Shown piece by piece: positions 8,044 to 15,951 of a stretch of DNA of 64,000 bases. Source of the DNA: Gaiellasilicea sp963707575 (GTDB lineage Bacteria > Actinomycetota > Thermoleophilia > Gaiellales > Gaiellaceae); NCBI GenBank assembly GCA_963707575.1, contig OY970171.1, positions 1,674,001 through 1,738,000 on the forward strand, in the 5' to 3' direction. Positions within the stretch are counted from its first letter, which is position 1. Each line of letters starts with the position of its first letter. The position numbers and the translations under genes were made by a program. Under the pieces are notes generated by a model, which saw only the letters and a program-made list of their open reading frames with translations, searched no databases and was not told where the DNA came from.

Positions 8044-9108
8044 GTGGCGGGTGTGATCCCAGCTGAGCGCGGCCTCCGGCGCGTGATCGGCGACGGCGAG
8101 GGTGTCCCCGACGGCGAGGTGGACGGCCTTGGCGCCGACGATCTGCTCGCCCTGTACCGCTCGCTCGTCCTCCTGCGTACCTACGACGAGCGGTCGGTCG
8201 TCTACCACCGCCAGGGCCGCATCGGCACGTACGCGATCTACTGGGGCCACGAGGCGATGCAGGCGGGGTCGGTCCACGCGCTCGACGACGACGACTGGAT
8301 CTTCCCGAGCTACCGCGAGTCGGCGATCGGGCTGCTGCGCGGGATGCCGGCCGAGACGATCCTGTCCTGGTGGCGCGGCCACCCGTCGGGGTGGTGGAAC
8401 CCGGCCGACTACAACGTCGCCTCGATCTGCGTCCCCATCGCGACCCACGTCCCGCACGCGGCCGGGCTGGCCTGGGGCAAGAAGCTGAAGGGGGAGCCCG
8501 GCTGTGCGATCGCCTATTTCGGCGACGGCGCCACGTCGGAGGGAGCGTTCCACGAGGGCGCCAACTTCGCGGCCGTGCTGCAGACCCCGACGATCCTCTT
8601 CTGCAACAACAACGGCTGGGCGATCTCGACGCCGGTGTCGGAGCAGACGCGGGCGCAGACGCTCGCCGACAAGGCCGTCGGGTACGGGATGCCCGCGGCG
8701 CGCGTGGACGGCGGCGACGTGCTCGCGGTCTACGAGGCGACGCGCGAGGCGGTCGCCCGTGCCCGTGCCGGCGACGGGCCGACCTTCATCGAGGCGGTCA
8801 CCTACCGGGCCGCGCCGCACGCGACCGCCGACGATCCCAGCGTCTACATCGACGCCGAGCGGGTGGAGGAGGAGCGGGCGAACGAGTGCGTGGGCCGTTA
8901 CGAGCGCTACCTCCGCCGGCTCGGTTTGCTCGACGACGAGCTCGCGGAGCAGACGAAGGCCGAGGCGGCCGATCTGATGCGGGCCGGCATCGCCGCGGCC
9001 GAGGCCGAGCCGGAGCCGGATGTCGGGCTCGTCTTCGAGCACGCGCTCGTCGATCCACCCGCGTCGTTCGAGTCCGACCTCGCCGAGCTGCGGCGGATCC
9101 TGGGATGA
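8044..9108 (+). CDS. 2-oxoacid dehydrogenase E1 component, alpha subunit
   Basis: 354-residue thiamine-diphosphate-binding subunit of a pyruvate or branched-chain 2-oxoacid dehydrogenase, the complex that converts 2-oxoacids to acyl-CoA plus NADH. The ThDP/Mg motif runs from GDGATSEGAFHEG to CNNNGWAIS. YRESAIGLLRG and the mobile-loop segment APHATADDPSVY, which normally covers the E1 active site, are present. The DDP loop resembles bacterial PdhA slightly more than BkdA; the substrate is unresolved. The stop overlaps the E1beta start (ATGA). E3 is not nearby. Confidence 0.92.
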   Translation: MAGVIPAERGLRRVIGDGEGVPDGEVDGLGADDLLALYRSLVLLRTYDERSVVYHRQGRIGTYAIYWGHEAMQAGSVHALDDDDWIFPSYRESAIGLLRGMPAETILSWWRGHPSGWWNPADYNVASICVPIATHVPHAAGLAWGKKLKGEPGCAIAYFGDGATSEGAFHEGANFAAVLQTPTILFCNNNGWAISTPVSEQTRAQTLADKAVGYGMPAARVDGGDVLAVYEATREAVARARAGDGPTFIEAVTYRAAPHATADDPSVYIDAERVEEERANECVGRYERYLRRLGLLDDELAEQTKAEAADLMRAGIAAAEAEPEPDVGLVFEHALVDPPASFESDLAELRRILG

Positions 9109-10073
9109 GCGAGCGCTTTCTCGTCGAGGCCGTCAACGACGCATTGCACGTCGAGATGGAGCGCGACGACTCGGTGCTCGTCCTCGGCGAGGACGTCGGC
9201 CGCGCCGGCGGCGTCTTCCGCGCGACGGCCGGTCTGCGCGACCGCTTCGGCTCCGACCGCTGCGTCGACACCCCGCTCGCCGAGGCGGGCATCCTCGGCT
9301 CGGCCGTCGGTCTCTGCATGGCCGGCTTCAGACCGGTCTGTGAGATGCAGTACGACGCGTTCTCGTATCCGTGCCTCGACCAGCTGATCACGCACGTCGG
9401 CCGCTATCGCTGGCGCACAGGCGGCACGATGACCTTCCCGCTGACGATCCGGATGCCCTACGGCGGCGGCGTCCGCGCGCCCGAGCTGCACGACGACTCG
9501 CCCGAGACGTACTACGTGCACACGCCGGGCATCAAGGTCGCGATCCCGGCGACCGCCGCCGACGCGAAGGGGTTGCTGGCCGCCGCGATCCGCGACCCCG
9601 ACCCGGTCGTGATCCTCGAGCCGAAGGTCTCGTACCGCACCGAGCGCACGGAGGTGCCGGAGGGCGAGTACGTGGTCCCGCTGGGGCAGGCGCGGCTCGC
9701 ACGCGAGGGGAACGACCTCACCCTCGTGGCCTACGGCGCGATGGTGCCGGTGTGCGAGCGGGCGGCCGACGAGGTGGAGGCCTCGGTGGAGGTGCTCGAC
9801 CTCCGCAGCCTGAAGCCGCTCGACGAAGGGGCGCTGCTCGCGTCGGCCGCGAAGACCGGCCGCGTCGTGCTGGTGCAGGAGGCGCCGAGGACCTGCGGCT
9901 ACGCCGCCGAGCTGGCCGCGATCCTCGCCGAGAAGGCGCTACTCGACCTGCAGGCGCCGGTGCTGCGGGTCACCGGCTACGACGTGCCGTATCCGTACTG
10001 GCAGATCGAGGACGCCTACATGCCGTCGGTCGCACGCGTCGTCGACGCGGCCCGGCGGCTGCTCGCGTACTAG
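9105..10073 (+). CDS. 2-oxoacid dehydrogenase E1 component, beta subunit
   Basis: 322-residue transketolase-like beta subunit pairing with the preceding gene. VLVLGEDVGRAGGVFRATAGL, DTPLAEAGILGSAVGL, FDAFSYP-type YDAFSYPCLDQL and the C-terminal fold with VEVLDLRSLKPLDE are all standard. It contributes half of each ThDP site and docks on the E2 subunit-binding domain. Expression is coupled to E1alpha through ATGA. Confidence 0.92.
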   Translation: MSERFLVEAVNDALHVEMERDDSVLVLGEDVGRAGGVFRATAGLRDRFGSDRCVDTPLAEAGILGSAVGLCMAGFRPVCEMQYDAFSYPCLDQLITHVGRYRWRTGGTMTFPLTIRMPYGGGVRAPELHDDSPETYYVHTPGIKVAIPATAADAKGLLAAAIRDPDPVVILEPKVSYRTERTEVPEGEYVVPLGQARLAREGNDLTLVAYGAMVPVCERAADEVEASVEVLDLRSLKPLDEGALLASAAKTGRVVLVQEAPRTCGYAAELAAILAEKALLDLQAPVLRVTGYDVPYPYWQIEDAYMPSVARVVDAARRLLAY

Positions 10074-10074
10074 C

Positions 10075-10533
10075 GTGGCGACGGCGCTCTGGCGTGGGCT
10101 CGACGAGCCTCGGCTCGAGATCGCGCGCGTCGAGATCGAAGGCGGCGACGTCCGCGCGTCCGGGACGCAGATCGGCGTCACGTACGAGCTGCGGTACGAG
10201 CTCGAGCCCGGCCGCTTGCGGCTGGAAATCGTGGGCGAGCGGAGGCGTGACGTCGAGCTGGAGGGCGCCGACTTCTTCGACCTCGGCTTCTCGCCGCTGC
10301 TGAACTCGCTCCCGATCGTGCGCGATGGGCTGCTCGACGGCGGCCCGGCCCGCGATTACCTGATGCGGTGGATCGACGTGCCGTCGCTCGAGGTGTCGGA
10401 GTCGGCGCAGCGATACGAGCCCGTCGACGGGCAGACGGTCCGCTTCCGCTCCGACGACTTCACGGCGCTCTTGCAGTTCGGCCCCGATGGGCTCGTCGAG
10501 CGTTACGAGGGACTGGCGGAGCGGCTGCGCTGA
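10075..10533 (+). CDS. Putative glycolipid-binding family protein
   Basis: 152-residue protein resembling the putative glycolipid-binding domain family (DUF1089): beta-rich, with VTYELRYELEPGRLRLEI, then a DLGFSPLLNSLPI core and a C-terminal QRYE...FTALLQFGPDGLVERYEGL. Biochemical function is not established for the family. GTG 10075 starts one base after the E1beta stop, so it is in the same operon although nothing links it to oxoacid oxidation. Recognition rests on the DLGF-TN/S-LPI core. Confidence 0.65.
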   Translation: MATALWRGLDEPRLEIARVEIEGGDVRASGTQIGVTYELRYELEPGRLRLEIVGERRRDVELEGADFFDLGFSPLLNSLPIVRDGLLDGGPARDYLMRWIDVPSLEVSESAQRYEPVDGQTVRFRSDDFTALLQFGPDGLVERYEGLAERLR

Positions 10534-10928
10534 GCGAGCGGCTGCGGCTCTGGTTCGAACGGGGCGGCAACGGCTACTTCCTCCGCGACGCTGCCACCGG
10601 TCAGCCGGTGCGCTGGGAGGATCCGCGCATCCGCGTCGTGCCGGTCGCGGGCGTCTCCTACCGCGCCAAGGCGCTGCCCCACGAGACCTTCGATCCGGGC
10701 CGGCGGCTCGCGCTCGTGGCCGAGCCCGATAACGAGCACGACCCGCAGGCGATCGGGATCTGGAACGAGGAGCGGACGCTGCAGCTCGGCTACGTGCCGG
10801 CGGCAATCGCGCCCGAGCTCTCTGGAGACGAGCAGGCCGTCTCGCTCTGGCGGGTGGAGGGCGGGTTGCGCGTCCTGCTCGCCCCGGCAGGCGCCTGGCT
10901 CGGGGCTCCGCAGCAGCCTGAGCGGTAG
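10530..10928 (+). CDS. HIRAN domain protein (CTG start)
   Basis: 132 residues containing a HIRAN fold: VAGVSYRAKAL, FDPGRRLALVAEPDNEHDPQAIGIW and LGYVPAAIAPEL. In eukaryotic HLTF this fold binds 3' single-stranded DNA ends; bacterial solo HIRAN proteins are uncharacterised. The reading frame has no ATG/GTG/TTG near the junction, but CTG 10530 forms a CTGA overlap with the previous stop and gives LSERLRLWFERGG, so CTG is the likely start. The gene sits between E1 and E2 of the dehydrogenase. Confidence 0.75.
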   Translation: MSERLRLWFERGGNGYFLRDAATGQPVRWEDPRIRVVPVAGVSYRAKALPHETFDPGRRLALVAEPDNEHDPQAIGIWNEERTLQLGYVPAAIAPELSGDEQAVSLWRVEGGLRVLLAPAGAWLGAPQQPER

Positions 10929-10939
10929 GCTCAGCGCCC
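10926..10939 (+). promoter_or_regulatory. Candidate -10 for leaderless E2 mRNA
   Basis: TAGGCT (10926-10931) begins with the TAG stop of the HIRAN gene and ends 8 bases before GTG 10940, with no Shine-Dalgarno. E2 may therefore be transcribed separately from E1. Confidence 0.45.
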
Positions 10940-12061
10940 GTGGCGTACGAGTTCAAGCTTCCTGACCTCGGCGAGGGCCTCACCGAGGGGGAGGTCGCGC
11001 GCTGGCTCGTCGCAGAGGGTCAGGAGGTCGCCGAGGACGACCCGCTGGTCGAGATCCAGACCGACAAGACGACGGTGGAGATCCCCTCGCCGGCCGCAGG
11101 GACGGTGACGAGCATCCTGGTCGCCGAGGGCGAGGTCGTGCCCGTCGGCACCGTGCTCGTCGTGATCGGCGCAGACGGCGCGGCCACCGCCAGCGGGCAG
11201 GAGGAGCCGCGCTCGGAGGCTGCCGCGCCGGCCGCATCGGCCGAACGAGCGGCAAGTGTTCCTGGAACACAAGGTCGCGTTCAGGCGACCCCGCTCGTCC
11301 GCCGACTCGCGCAAGAGCTGGGTGTCGAGCTCGGCTCCCTGAACGGGACGGGCCCGAACGGCCGCATCGTCGAGGATGACGTCCGGCGGGCTGCGGGAGG
11401 GGAGCTTGTGTTACAGGAACACAAGCGCTCCGAGGGGCGCCGCGAGCCCGTGCGAGGGGTGCGCCGGCTAATCGTCGAGCACCTGACGGCGTCCCACCGC
11501 GAGATACCCGCCGTCACGTTCGTGGAGGAGTGTGACCTGACCGGCGTCGACGTGAAGCTGCTCGTGCCGCTCGCCTTGAAGGCCGTCGCCGAGTCGCTGC
11601 GGGAGTTCCCGGAGCTGAACGCCCGGCTCGAGGGGGACGAGATCGTCTATCTCGAGCGCTACGACCTCGGCGTCGCGGTCCAGACCGACCAGGGGCTGGT
11701 CGTCCCGGTCGTGCGAGGCTGCGACACCGCATCGCTCGAGGAGCTCGCCGCCGAGACTGCTCGTCTCGCCGAGTCCGCGCGGGCGGGGACACTGAAGCCG
11801 GAGGAGCTGCGCGACGGCACCTTCACGCTCACGAGCGCCGGCAAGCTAGGCGGGCTGCTCGTCACGCCGCTCGTCAACCACCCCGAGGTCGGCATTCTCG
11901 GCCTGCACCGCATCGCCCCCCGGCCGGTCGTCCGCGACGGCGAGGTCGTCGTGCGCGACGTGGCCAACGTCTCCCTCACCTTCGACCACCGCGTCGTCGA
12001 CGGAGCCCGCGCCGCGGCGTTCACGCTCGACGTGATCCGCAGGCTCGAGCAGGCCTGCTAG
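10940..12061 (+). CDS. 2-oxoacid dehydrogenase E2 (dihydrolipoamide acyltransferase)
   Basis: 373-residue E2 core protein. Domains in order: one lipoyl domain (residues 1-80, DKTT with lipoyl Lys43), a linker, a peripheral subunit-binding domain (about 113-150, TPLVRRLAQELGVEL...GPNGRIVEDDV), a second linker, and a short CAT acyltransferase domain ending in FDHRVVDG (catalytic His350). It carries acyl groups from E1 to CoA. Both linkers contain a short palindromic DNA sequence, described separately. The catalytic domain is compact compared with typical E2s of more than 400 residues. Confidence 0.92.
   Translation: MAYEFKLPDLGEGLTEGEVARWLVAEGQEVAEDDPLVEIQTDKTTVEIPSPAAGTVTSILVAEGEVVPVGTVLVVIGADGAATASGQEEPRSEAAAPAASAERAASVPGTQGRVQATPLVRRLAQELGVELGSLNGTGPNGRIVEDDVRRAAGGELVLQEHKRSEGRREPVRGVRRLIVEHLTASHREIPAVTFVEECDLTGVDVKLLVPLALKAVAESLREFPELNARLEGDEIVYLERYDLGVAVQTDQGLVVPVVRGCDTASLEELAAETARLAESARAGTLKPEELRDGTFTLTSAGKLGGLLVTPLVNHPEVGILGLHRIAPRPVVRDGEVVVRDVANVSLTFDHRVVDGARAAAFTLDVIRRLEQAC
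11256..11270. repeat. Palindromic element in first E2 linker
   Basis: GTGTTCCTGGAACAC is a perfect inverted repeat of 7-base arms around one base, followed by AAG. It encodes part of the linker between the lipoyl and subunit-binding domains of E2 (residues about 106-110). It shares GGAACACAAG with the second element at 11404-11426. Confidence 0.6.
11404..11426. repeat. Palindromic element in second E2 linker
   Basis: Inverted repeat with 9-base arms GCTTGTGTT / AACACAAGC and a 5-base loop ACAGG. It lies just after the subunit-binding domain of E2. Its right arm shares GGAACACAAG with the first element, so the two are probably related. Confidence 0.6.
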
Positions 12062-12076
12062 CCGGCGAGGCTGGTT

Positions 12077-12110
12077 GGCACGGGGCCTGGCCGCAACCAG
12101 GCCCCGTGCC
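12077..12110. terminator. Bidirectional hairpin between convergent genes
   Basis: Perfect 14-bp stem GGCACGGGGCCTGG / CCAGGCCCCGTGCC with a CCGCAA loop, placed between the convergent E2 (+) and CHRD (-) genes. There is no T tract on either side, which is common in high-GC actinobacteria. It probably ends both transcripts. Confidence 0.75.
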
Positions 12111-12118
12111 GGCTCCCC

Positions 12119-12676
12119 CTAGTCGTCGTCGCCGCGGCGACCTCGGTCGTCGCCGTGGTCGTTGATCTGCGCCCGGATCTCTCCGCCGGGGAACGTCGTC
12201 GAATGGACGTTGGCGTATGCGTGCCCGGCTCGCATCGCGGCGAGGATCTCGTCGAACTCTCCCGCCAGGATCCCCTGTGCGGACGGCCCGACCACGTCCG
12301 ATGCGTCGAGCGTGCCGGTGATCGTGCCCGACTGCGGGCAGGCCTGCGTCCCGGCGGGGCCGTTCCCGAGGTTCGAGCACAGGAACATCGAGATGCCGCC
12401 GTTCACGGCGCGCTTGCCGAAGTGGATGTGCGCCTGCGTGACCGTGCTCTCGACGTTCGAGTAGCTGAGCTCGTACTCGATCGACTCCCCGTCTTTGTCG
12501 AGCCTCGCTTCGAACTCGCCGCTCCCGATCGAGGAGACGTCCGGGTTCTCCTCGTAGCCGTTCAGCGGGCTACCTTCGAAATTCTTCGAGCCGCCGCCTG
12601 CGACGGCGAAGGAGACGACTCCCAGTAGCGCGATCACTGCTCCCAGGAAGACGACTCGGTAGGCGACCTTCGACAT
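12119..12676 (-). CDS. Secreted CHRD-domain protein
   Basis: 185-residue exported protein. The N-terminal hydrophobic segment (VVFLGAVIALLGVVSFAVAGGG) is a signal peptide. The rest is a CHRD domain: FEGSPLNGYEENP, VTQAHIHFGKRAVNGGISMFLC, AGEFDEILAAMRAGHAYANVH and FPGGEIRAQI. The C-terminus is an Asp/Arg-rich tail. CHRD domains occur in chordin and in many secreted bacterial proteins of unknown role. A GGAGGT Shine-Dalgarno precedes ATG 12676, unlike many neighbours. Confidence 0.88.
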   Translation of the reverse strand: MSKVAYRVVFLGAVIALLGVVSFAVAGGGSKNFEGSPLNGYEENPDVSSIGSGEFEARLDKDGESIEYELSYSNVESTVTQAHIHFGKRAVNGGISMFLCSNLGNGPAGTQACPQSGTITGTLDASDVVGPSAQGILAGEFDEILAAMRAGHAYANVHSTTFPGGEIRAQINDHGDDRGRRGDDD

Positions 12677-12754
12677 TCCCGACCTCCATCCCGTTGGTGA
12701 GCAACCCCGGCTGGGGTGTCACCTCTGCCCTACGCAGGGGAGGGCGGGTCGGAT

Positions 12755-13063
12755 TTACGCGGTCGCCGCGAGCTCGGTGTCGGGCTCGAGATGCGGCTCG
12801 AGCATCGACTCGATCTGTGGTGCGCTCGTGCGGCCGTCGAGGCGCGCGACGGCCTGCTTGTCCTTGACGAGCACGAGCGTCGGCACCACTTCGACCTTGA
12901 ACTGCTGCGCGAGCTCGGGACTCTTGTCGACGTCCACGCGCCGGACGCGTAGGCGGGCGCGCTCCTTGCGGGCGAGATGGGCGAGCAGGCTCTCCATTCG
13001 CCGCGCCGGCCCCGAGCGCTCGGAGCAGAAGAACACGAGCAGTGGGCGGACGTCCTCGGTCAC
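12755..13063 (-). CDS. Thioredoxin-fold protein lacking the CxxC active site
   Basis: 102 residues with a thioredoxin-like layout: LLVFFCSERSGPARRMESL, VDVDKSPELAQQFKVEVVPTLVLVKDKQ and GRTSAPQIESML. The cis-Pro segment VVPTL is kept, but the WCGPC active site reads RSGPA, so both redox cysteines are gone; one Cys occurs three residues upstream. The protein may act as a binding module rather than an oxidoreductase. The GTG start at 13061-13063 is chosen for the strong GAGGAGG Shine-Dalgarno just upstream; an extension to 13165 is open but looks non-coding. Confidence 0.75.
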   Translation of the reverse strand: MTEDVRPLLVFFCSERSGPARRMESLLAHLARKERARLRVRRVDVDKSPELAQQFKVEVVPTLVLVKDKQAVARLDGRTSAPQIESMLEPHLEPDTELAATA

Positions 13064-13175
13064 AGATTTCCTCCTCGATGCTTCCAGCGGGGTCGCCTTG
13101 TTGTATGCCCTGTCAACGGCCCATCGAAACGGCCGGGGCGCGGTGAACGGCGCGCGGGGCGGCAATCGCCGTCTC

Positions 13176-13188
13176 TAGACTGGCGGCG
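13176..13188 (+). promoter_or_regulatory. Candidate -10 for leaderless mRNA of 13189 gene
   Basis: TAGACT (13176-13181) ends 7 bases before ATG 13189, with no Shine-Dalgarno. Confidence 0.5.
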
Positions 13189-13608
13189 ATGGGGGACTGG
13201 TACACGATCGGCACCGCACTCGGGCTCGGGATCGCCTTCGGCGTGCTCTTTGCGGGCCTGCTCTCCGCGACGCCGCTTGGTCGCATCGCCGCGGTCGTGC
13301 TCGCCGGCGCCGCCGGCGCCCTGGCCGGCGTCCTGATCGACGACTGGACCGAGCTCCTTGCCGGCGCAGTCGCGGGGGTCGTGGGAGCCGCGGCAGCCGT
13401 CGTCATCGTGTCGGGCGCCCTCCGGCGCGGTGGCACCCGCGGCGGGCTCGCACTGATCGTCGCGGTCGCCGCGCTCGGCCTGGCGGCGCTCGCGTTCGTC
13501 CCCGTGGTGGGGTACCTCCTGGCGGTCGGCGTCCCCGCGCTGGCCGCGAGACTGCGGCGCACGCACGCCGAGCGGTACGCGGGCCTCCGCTCGCTCGCAA
13601 AGGATTGA
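13189..13608 (+). CDS. Hypothetical membrane protein
   Basis: 139 residues with about four membrane-spanning stretches (GTALGLGIAFGVLFAGLL, AAVVLAGAAGALAGVLI, LLAGAVAGVVGAAAAVVIV, LIVAVAALGLAALAFV) and an Arg-rich cytoplasmic tail. I do not recognise a family. The stop overlaps the region where the downstream phosphoesterase must start, implying cotranslation. Confidence 0.6.
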   Translation: MGDWYTIGTALGLGIAFGVLFAGLLSATPLGRIAAVVLAGAAGALAGVLIDDWTELLAGAVAGVVGAAAAVVIVSGALRRGGTRGGLALIVAVAALGLAALAFVPVVGYLLAVGVPALAARLRRTHAERYAGLRSLAKD

Positions 13609-14935
13609 GCCCACGAAGAAGCTGATCCTGGTCGTGATCGACGGTCTGACCCCCTCGATGTTCGAGGCGGCCGTCGCCGACCGAGCGGCACCGACGCTCG
13701 CGTTCCTGGCCGAGCACGGCCGCTATCGCCGCGCCGTGTCGGCCTTCCCGTCGCTGACGCCGGTGTGCCTCTCGTCGCTCGTCACCGGCGCGCTTCCCGA
13801 CGTGCACGAGATCCCGCACCTCGTCTGGTGGAACCGGGCCGAGCAGCGGCTTGTCGAGTACGGCTCCTCCTTCGGTGCCGTCCGCGCGGCCGGCACGCGC
13901 CGCTCGCTCCAGGACACGGTGTACGAGCTGAACGCCACGCATCTCGGGCAGCGGGCGGTGACGGTGTACGAGGCGCTCGAGGATGCGGGGCTGACGACGG
14001 CCGCTGTGAACATCACCTGCTACCGAGGCCGGACGCCGCACAGCCCGACCGTGCCGGTGTTGACCCGGCCGGCCTACGGCCCGAAGCGCTTCTTCTTCTA
14101 CAACCTCTTCGAGTCGGACGTGACCGGCGCGCCGCTCGCCGTGCGCAACCGGCCGGCCGGCACGATCGACGCCTACGCCGAGGCGGTCGGGCGGTGGCTC
14201 GTCACCCGCGACGGCTTCGACTTCCTCGTCTTCTACCTGTCCGACTACGACTACGCCTCGCACGCGCAGGGGCCGGACGCGGCGCATGCGGCTCTGGCGC
14301 GCTGTGACGCGGCCGTCGGCTCGCTCGTCTCGGCCGCCGGTGGGGAAGAGGACTTTCTCGATCGCTATGCCGTGGTCGTCTGTGCGGATCACGGTCAGAC
14401 AACGGTCACCGAGGTGGCGCGGCTCGGCGAGCACGTCGCCGCCGGGCGGGTGACGGGCTCGAACCGGGCTGCGATGGTGTATCTCGACGGCGAGGTGCGG
14501 CCGGTCGCAGAGGGGCTCGACGGAGCACCGGGCGTCGACGTCGTTCTCTTCCGGGAGGGCGACGAGGCCGTGGCGAGACGGGACGGCGGGGAGCTCCGCT
14601 TCGAGCGCACGGGCGCAGGCTGGGCCACACATGGCGACGCGTCGATCCTCGACCAGCCGAATGCGCTCGAGCGATCCTGGGCCGCGCTCGCGAATCCGAA
14701 TGCGGGCGAGGTGATCGTCTCGGCGGCGGCAGGCTGGGAGTTCGCCGACCTCGCCGGCCGGCATCACGCCGGTGGCGGCTCGCATGGGTCGCTGCTCGCG
14801 GGTGACTCGGAGGTGCCGATGCTCACGATCGGGCTCGACACCGATCTGGAGACGATCACGGACGTCATGCCGGCCGCGCTCGCGCACTTCGGTGTGCCGG
14901 CGCCGGCGTACGCGCGGCCTCTCACGCGGGCATGA
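13604..14935 (+). CDS. Alkaline phosphatase-superfamily (nucleotide pyrophosphatase-like) enzyme
   Basis: Type I phosphodiesterase / nucleotide pyrophosphatase fold, a two-metal hydrolase of phosphodiesters or phosphomonoesters. Metal and catalytic signatures are in order: LILVVIDGL (Asp), FPSLTPVCLSSLVTG (Thr nucleophile), LSDYDYASHA (Asp/His), CADHGQT (Asp/His) and GGSHGSLLAGD (His). The first beta strand (KKLILVV) lies upstream of the first canonical start (GTG 13634). The only codon that includes it is ATT 13604, four bases before the end of the previous stop, so I extend to 13604 with low confidence in the start. No signal peptide is seen; the substrate is unknown. Confidence 0.8.
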   Translation: MEPTKKLILVVIDGLTPSMFEAAVADRAAPTLAFLAEHGRYRRAVSAFPSLTPVCLSSLVTGALPDVHEIPHLVWWNRAEQRLVEYGSSFGAVRAAGTRRSLQDTVYELNATHLGQRAVTVYEALEDAGLTTAAVNITCYRGRTPHSPTVPVLTRPAYGPKRFFFYNLFESDVTGAPLAVRNRPAGTIDAYAEAVGRWLVTRDGFDFLVFYLSDYDYASHAQGPDAAHAALARCDAAVGSLVSAAGGEEDFLDRYAVVVCADHGQTTVTEVARLGEHVAAGRVTGSNRAAMVYLDGEVRPVAEGLDGAPGVDVVLFREGDEAVARRDGGELRFERTGAGWATHGDASILDQPNALERSWAALANPNAGEVIVSAAAGWEFADLAGRHHAGGGSHGSLLAGDSEVPMLTIGLDTDLETITDVMPAALAHFGVPAPAYARPLTRA

Positions 14936-15588
14936 CCGCGCGCGAACGGCTTGTGCGCCGGTTGCGGCGAGGCGGGATCACGGACGAGCGCGTGCTGGCG
15001 GCGATCGGCAGCGTCCCGCGCGAGCTCTTCGTGCCGGAGGAGCTGCGGTCGCGGGCCTACGAGGACGGCGCACTCCCGATCGGGCACGGCGCCACGATCT
15101 CCCAGCCGACGATGGTCGCCAGGATGTGCGAGGAGCTGCGGCTGACCGGCGACGAGCGCGTGCTGGACGTCGGCACCGGCTCCGGCTACCAGGCTGCCGT
15201 CCTGGCGGAGCTGAGCGCGGAGGTCGTCGGGATCGAGCGCGTCGCGGAGCTGGCCGCACAGGCGCGGACAGCCCTGCTCGCGGCGGGCTATCCCGGCGTC
15301 GAGGTGCGCGTGGGCGATGGCACGCTCGGCTTGCCGGAACGGGCACCGTTCGACGCGATTGTCGTGGCGGCTGCGGCACCGCGGCCCCCGGCCGCTCTGA
15401 TCGCACAGCTCGCGCCCGACGGAAGGCTCGTCGTGCCGGTGGGCAGCCGCCACGACCAGCGGCTCGAGGTCGTCGTCCGCACCGAGCGCGGTCCGGAAGT
15501 CGTGCGCTCGGTCCCGTGCCGCTTCGTCCCGCTCGTCGGTGCGGAAGGGTTCGACGAGCTGGGTTCAGGGCACGGTCCACCCTCGTGA
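14932..15588 (+). CDS. pcm: Protein-L-isoaspartate O-methyltransferase
   Basis: 218-residue SAM-dependent repair enzyme that methylates isoaspartyl residues in damaged proteins. VPRELFVPEELRSRAYEDGALPIGHGATISQP is family-specific (VPR-x-FVP, then the ISQP substrate loop). The SAM site is VLDVGTGSGYQAAVLAEL and VVGIERV. ATG 14932 overlaps the preceding stop (ATGA). Confidence 0.93.
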   Translation: MTARERLVRRLRRGGITDERVLAAIGSVPRELFVPEELRSRAYEDGALPIGHGATISQPTMVARMCEELRLTGDERVLDVGTGSGYQAAVLAELSAEVVGIERVAELAAQARTALLAAGYPGVEVRVGDGTLGLPERAPFDAIVVAAAAPRPPAALIAQLAPDGRLVVPVGSRHDQRLEVVVRTERGPEVVRSVPCRFVPLVGAEGFDELGSGHGPPS

Positions 15589-15938
15589 AGGGTCTTCAGG
15601 CAGGTGAGTTGCTGCGCCGTCCGGTGCTCGTCCGGGGCATCCGTCTCGGCCGCGTCGACGACGTGCTGTTCGAGCCCGACTCCGCGCGCGTCGTCGGGTT
15701 CGACGTGCTCTGCGGAGACGACGTTCACCGCTTCCTGCCGTTCCCTGCGGCGGTGCTGGCGGACGGTGCTCTCGAGGTCGCCTCGTCCCTGACCCTCCTC
15801 GACGAGGAGACGCTGGCGTTCTACCGAGGGCGTGCGCTCGCGCTCACCGCCGACGAGAAGCTCCGCGAAGTGCCGGTCGGCGCGAGCGGCGCCGTCGACA
15901 CCGGCGATGCCGCGGGGAACGGCGCCGGTCGCTGCTAG
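15585..15938 (+). CDS. PRC-barrel-like protein
   Basis: 117 residues resembling a PRC-barrel: LLRRPVLVRGIRLGRVDDVLFEPDSARVVGFDVLCGDD, with a second strand set ending near YRGRALALT. PRC-barrels occur in RimM and photosynthetic reaction centre H subunits; small solo forms are uncharacterised. The GTG start overlaps the pcm stop (GTGA). The Gly/Ala-rich C-terminus looks disordered. Confidence 0.6.
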   Translation: MKGLQAGELLRRPVLVRGIRLGRVDDVLFEPDSARVVGFDVLCGDDVHRFLPFPAAVLADGALEVASSLTLLDEETLAFYRGRALALTADEKLREVPVGASGAVDTGDAAGNGAGRC

Positions 15939-15951
15939 GCTCGCCCGCGTC
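15936..15951 (+). promoter_or_regulatory. Candidate -10 upstream of gtrA-like gene
   Basis: TAGGCT (15936-15941) includes the TAG stop of the PRC-barrel gene and ends 10 bases before GTG 15952, so any leader would be only a few bases. Confidence 0.35.

Noticed and set aside
12077..12110. Operator or small RNA
   Set aside because: A perfect 14-bp stem between convergent stops is explained more simply as a bidirectional terminator.
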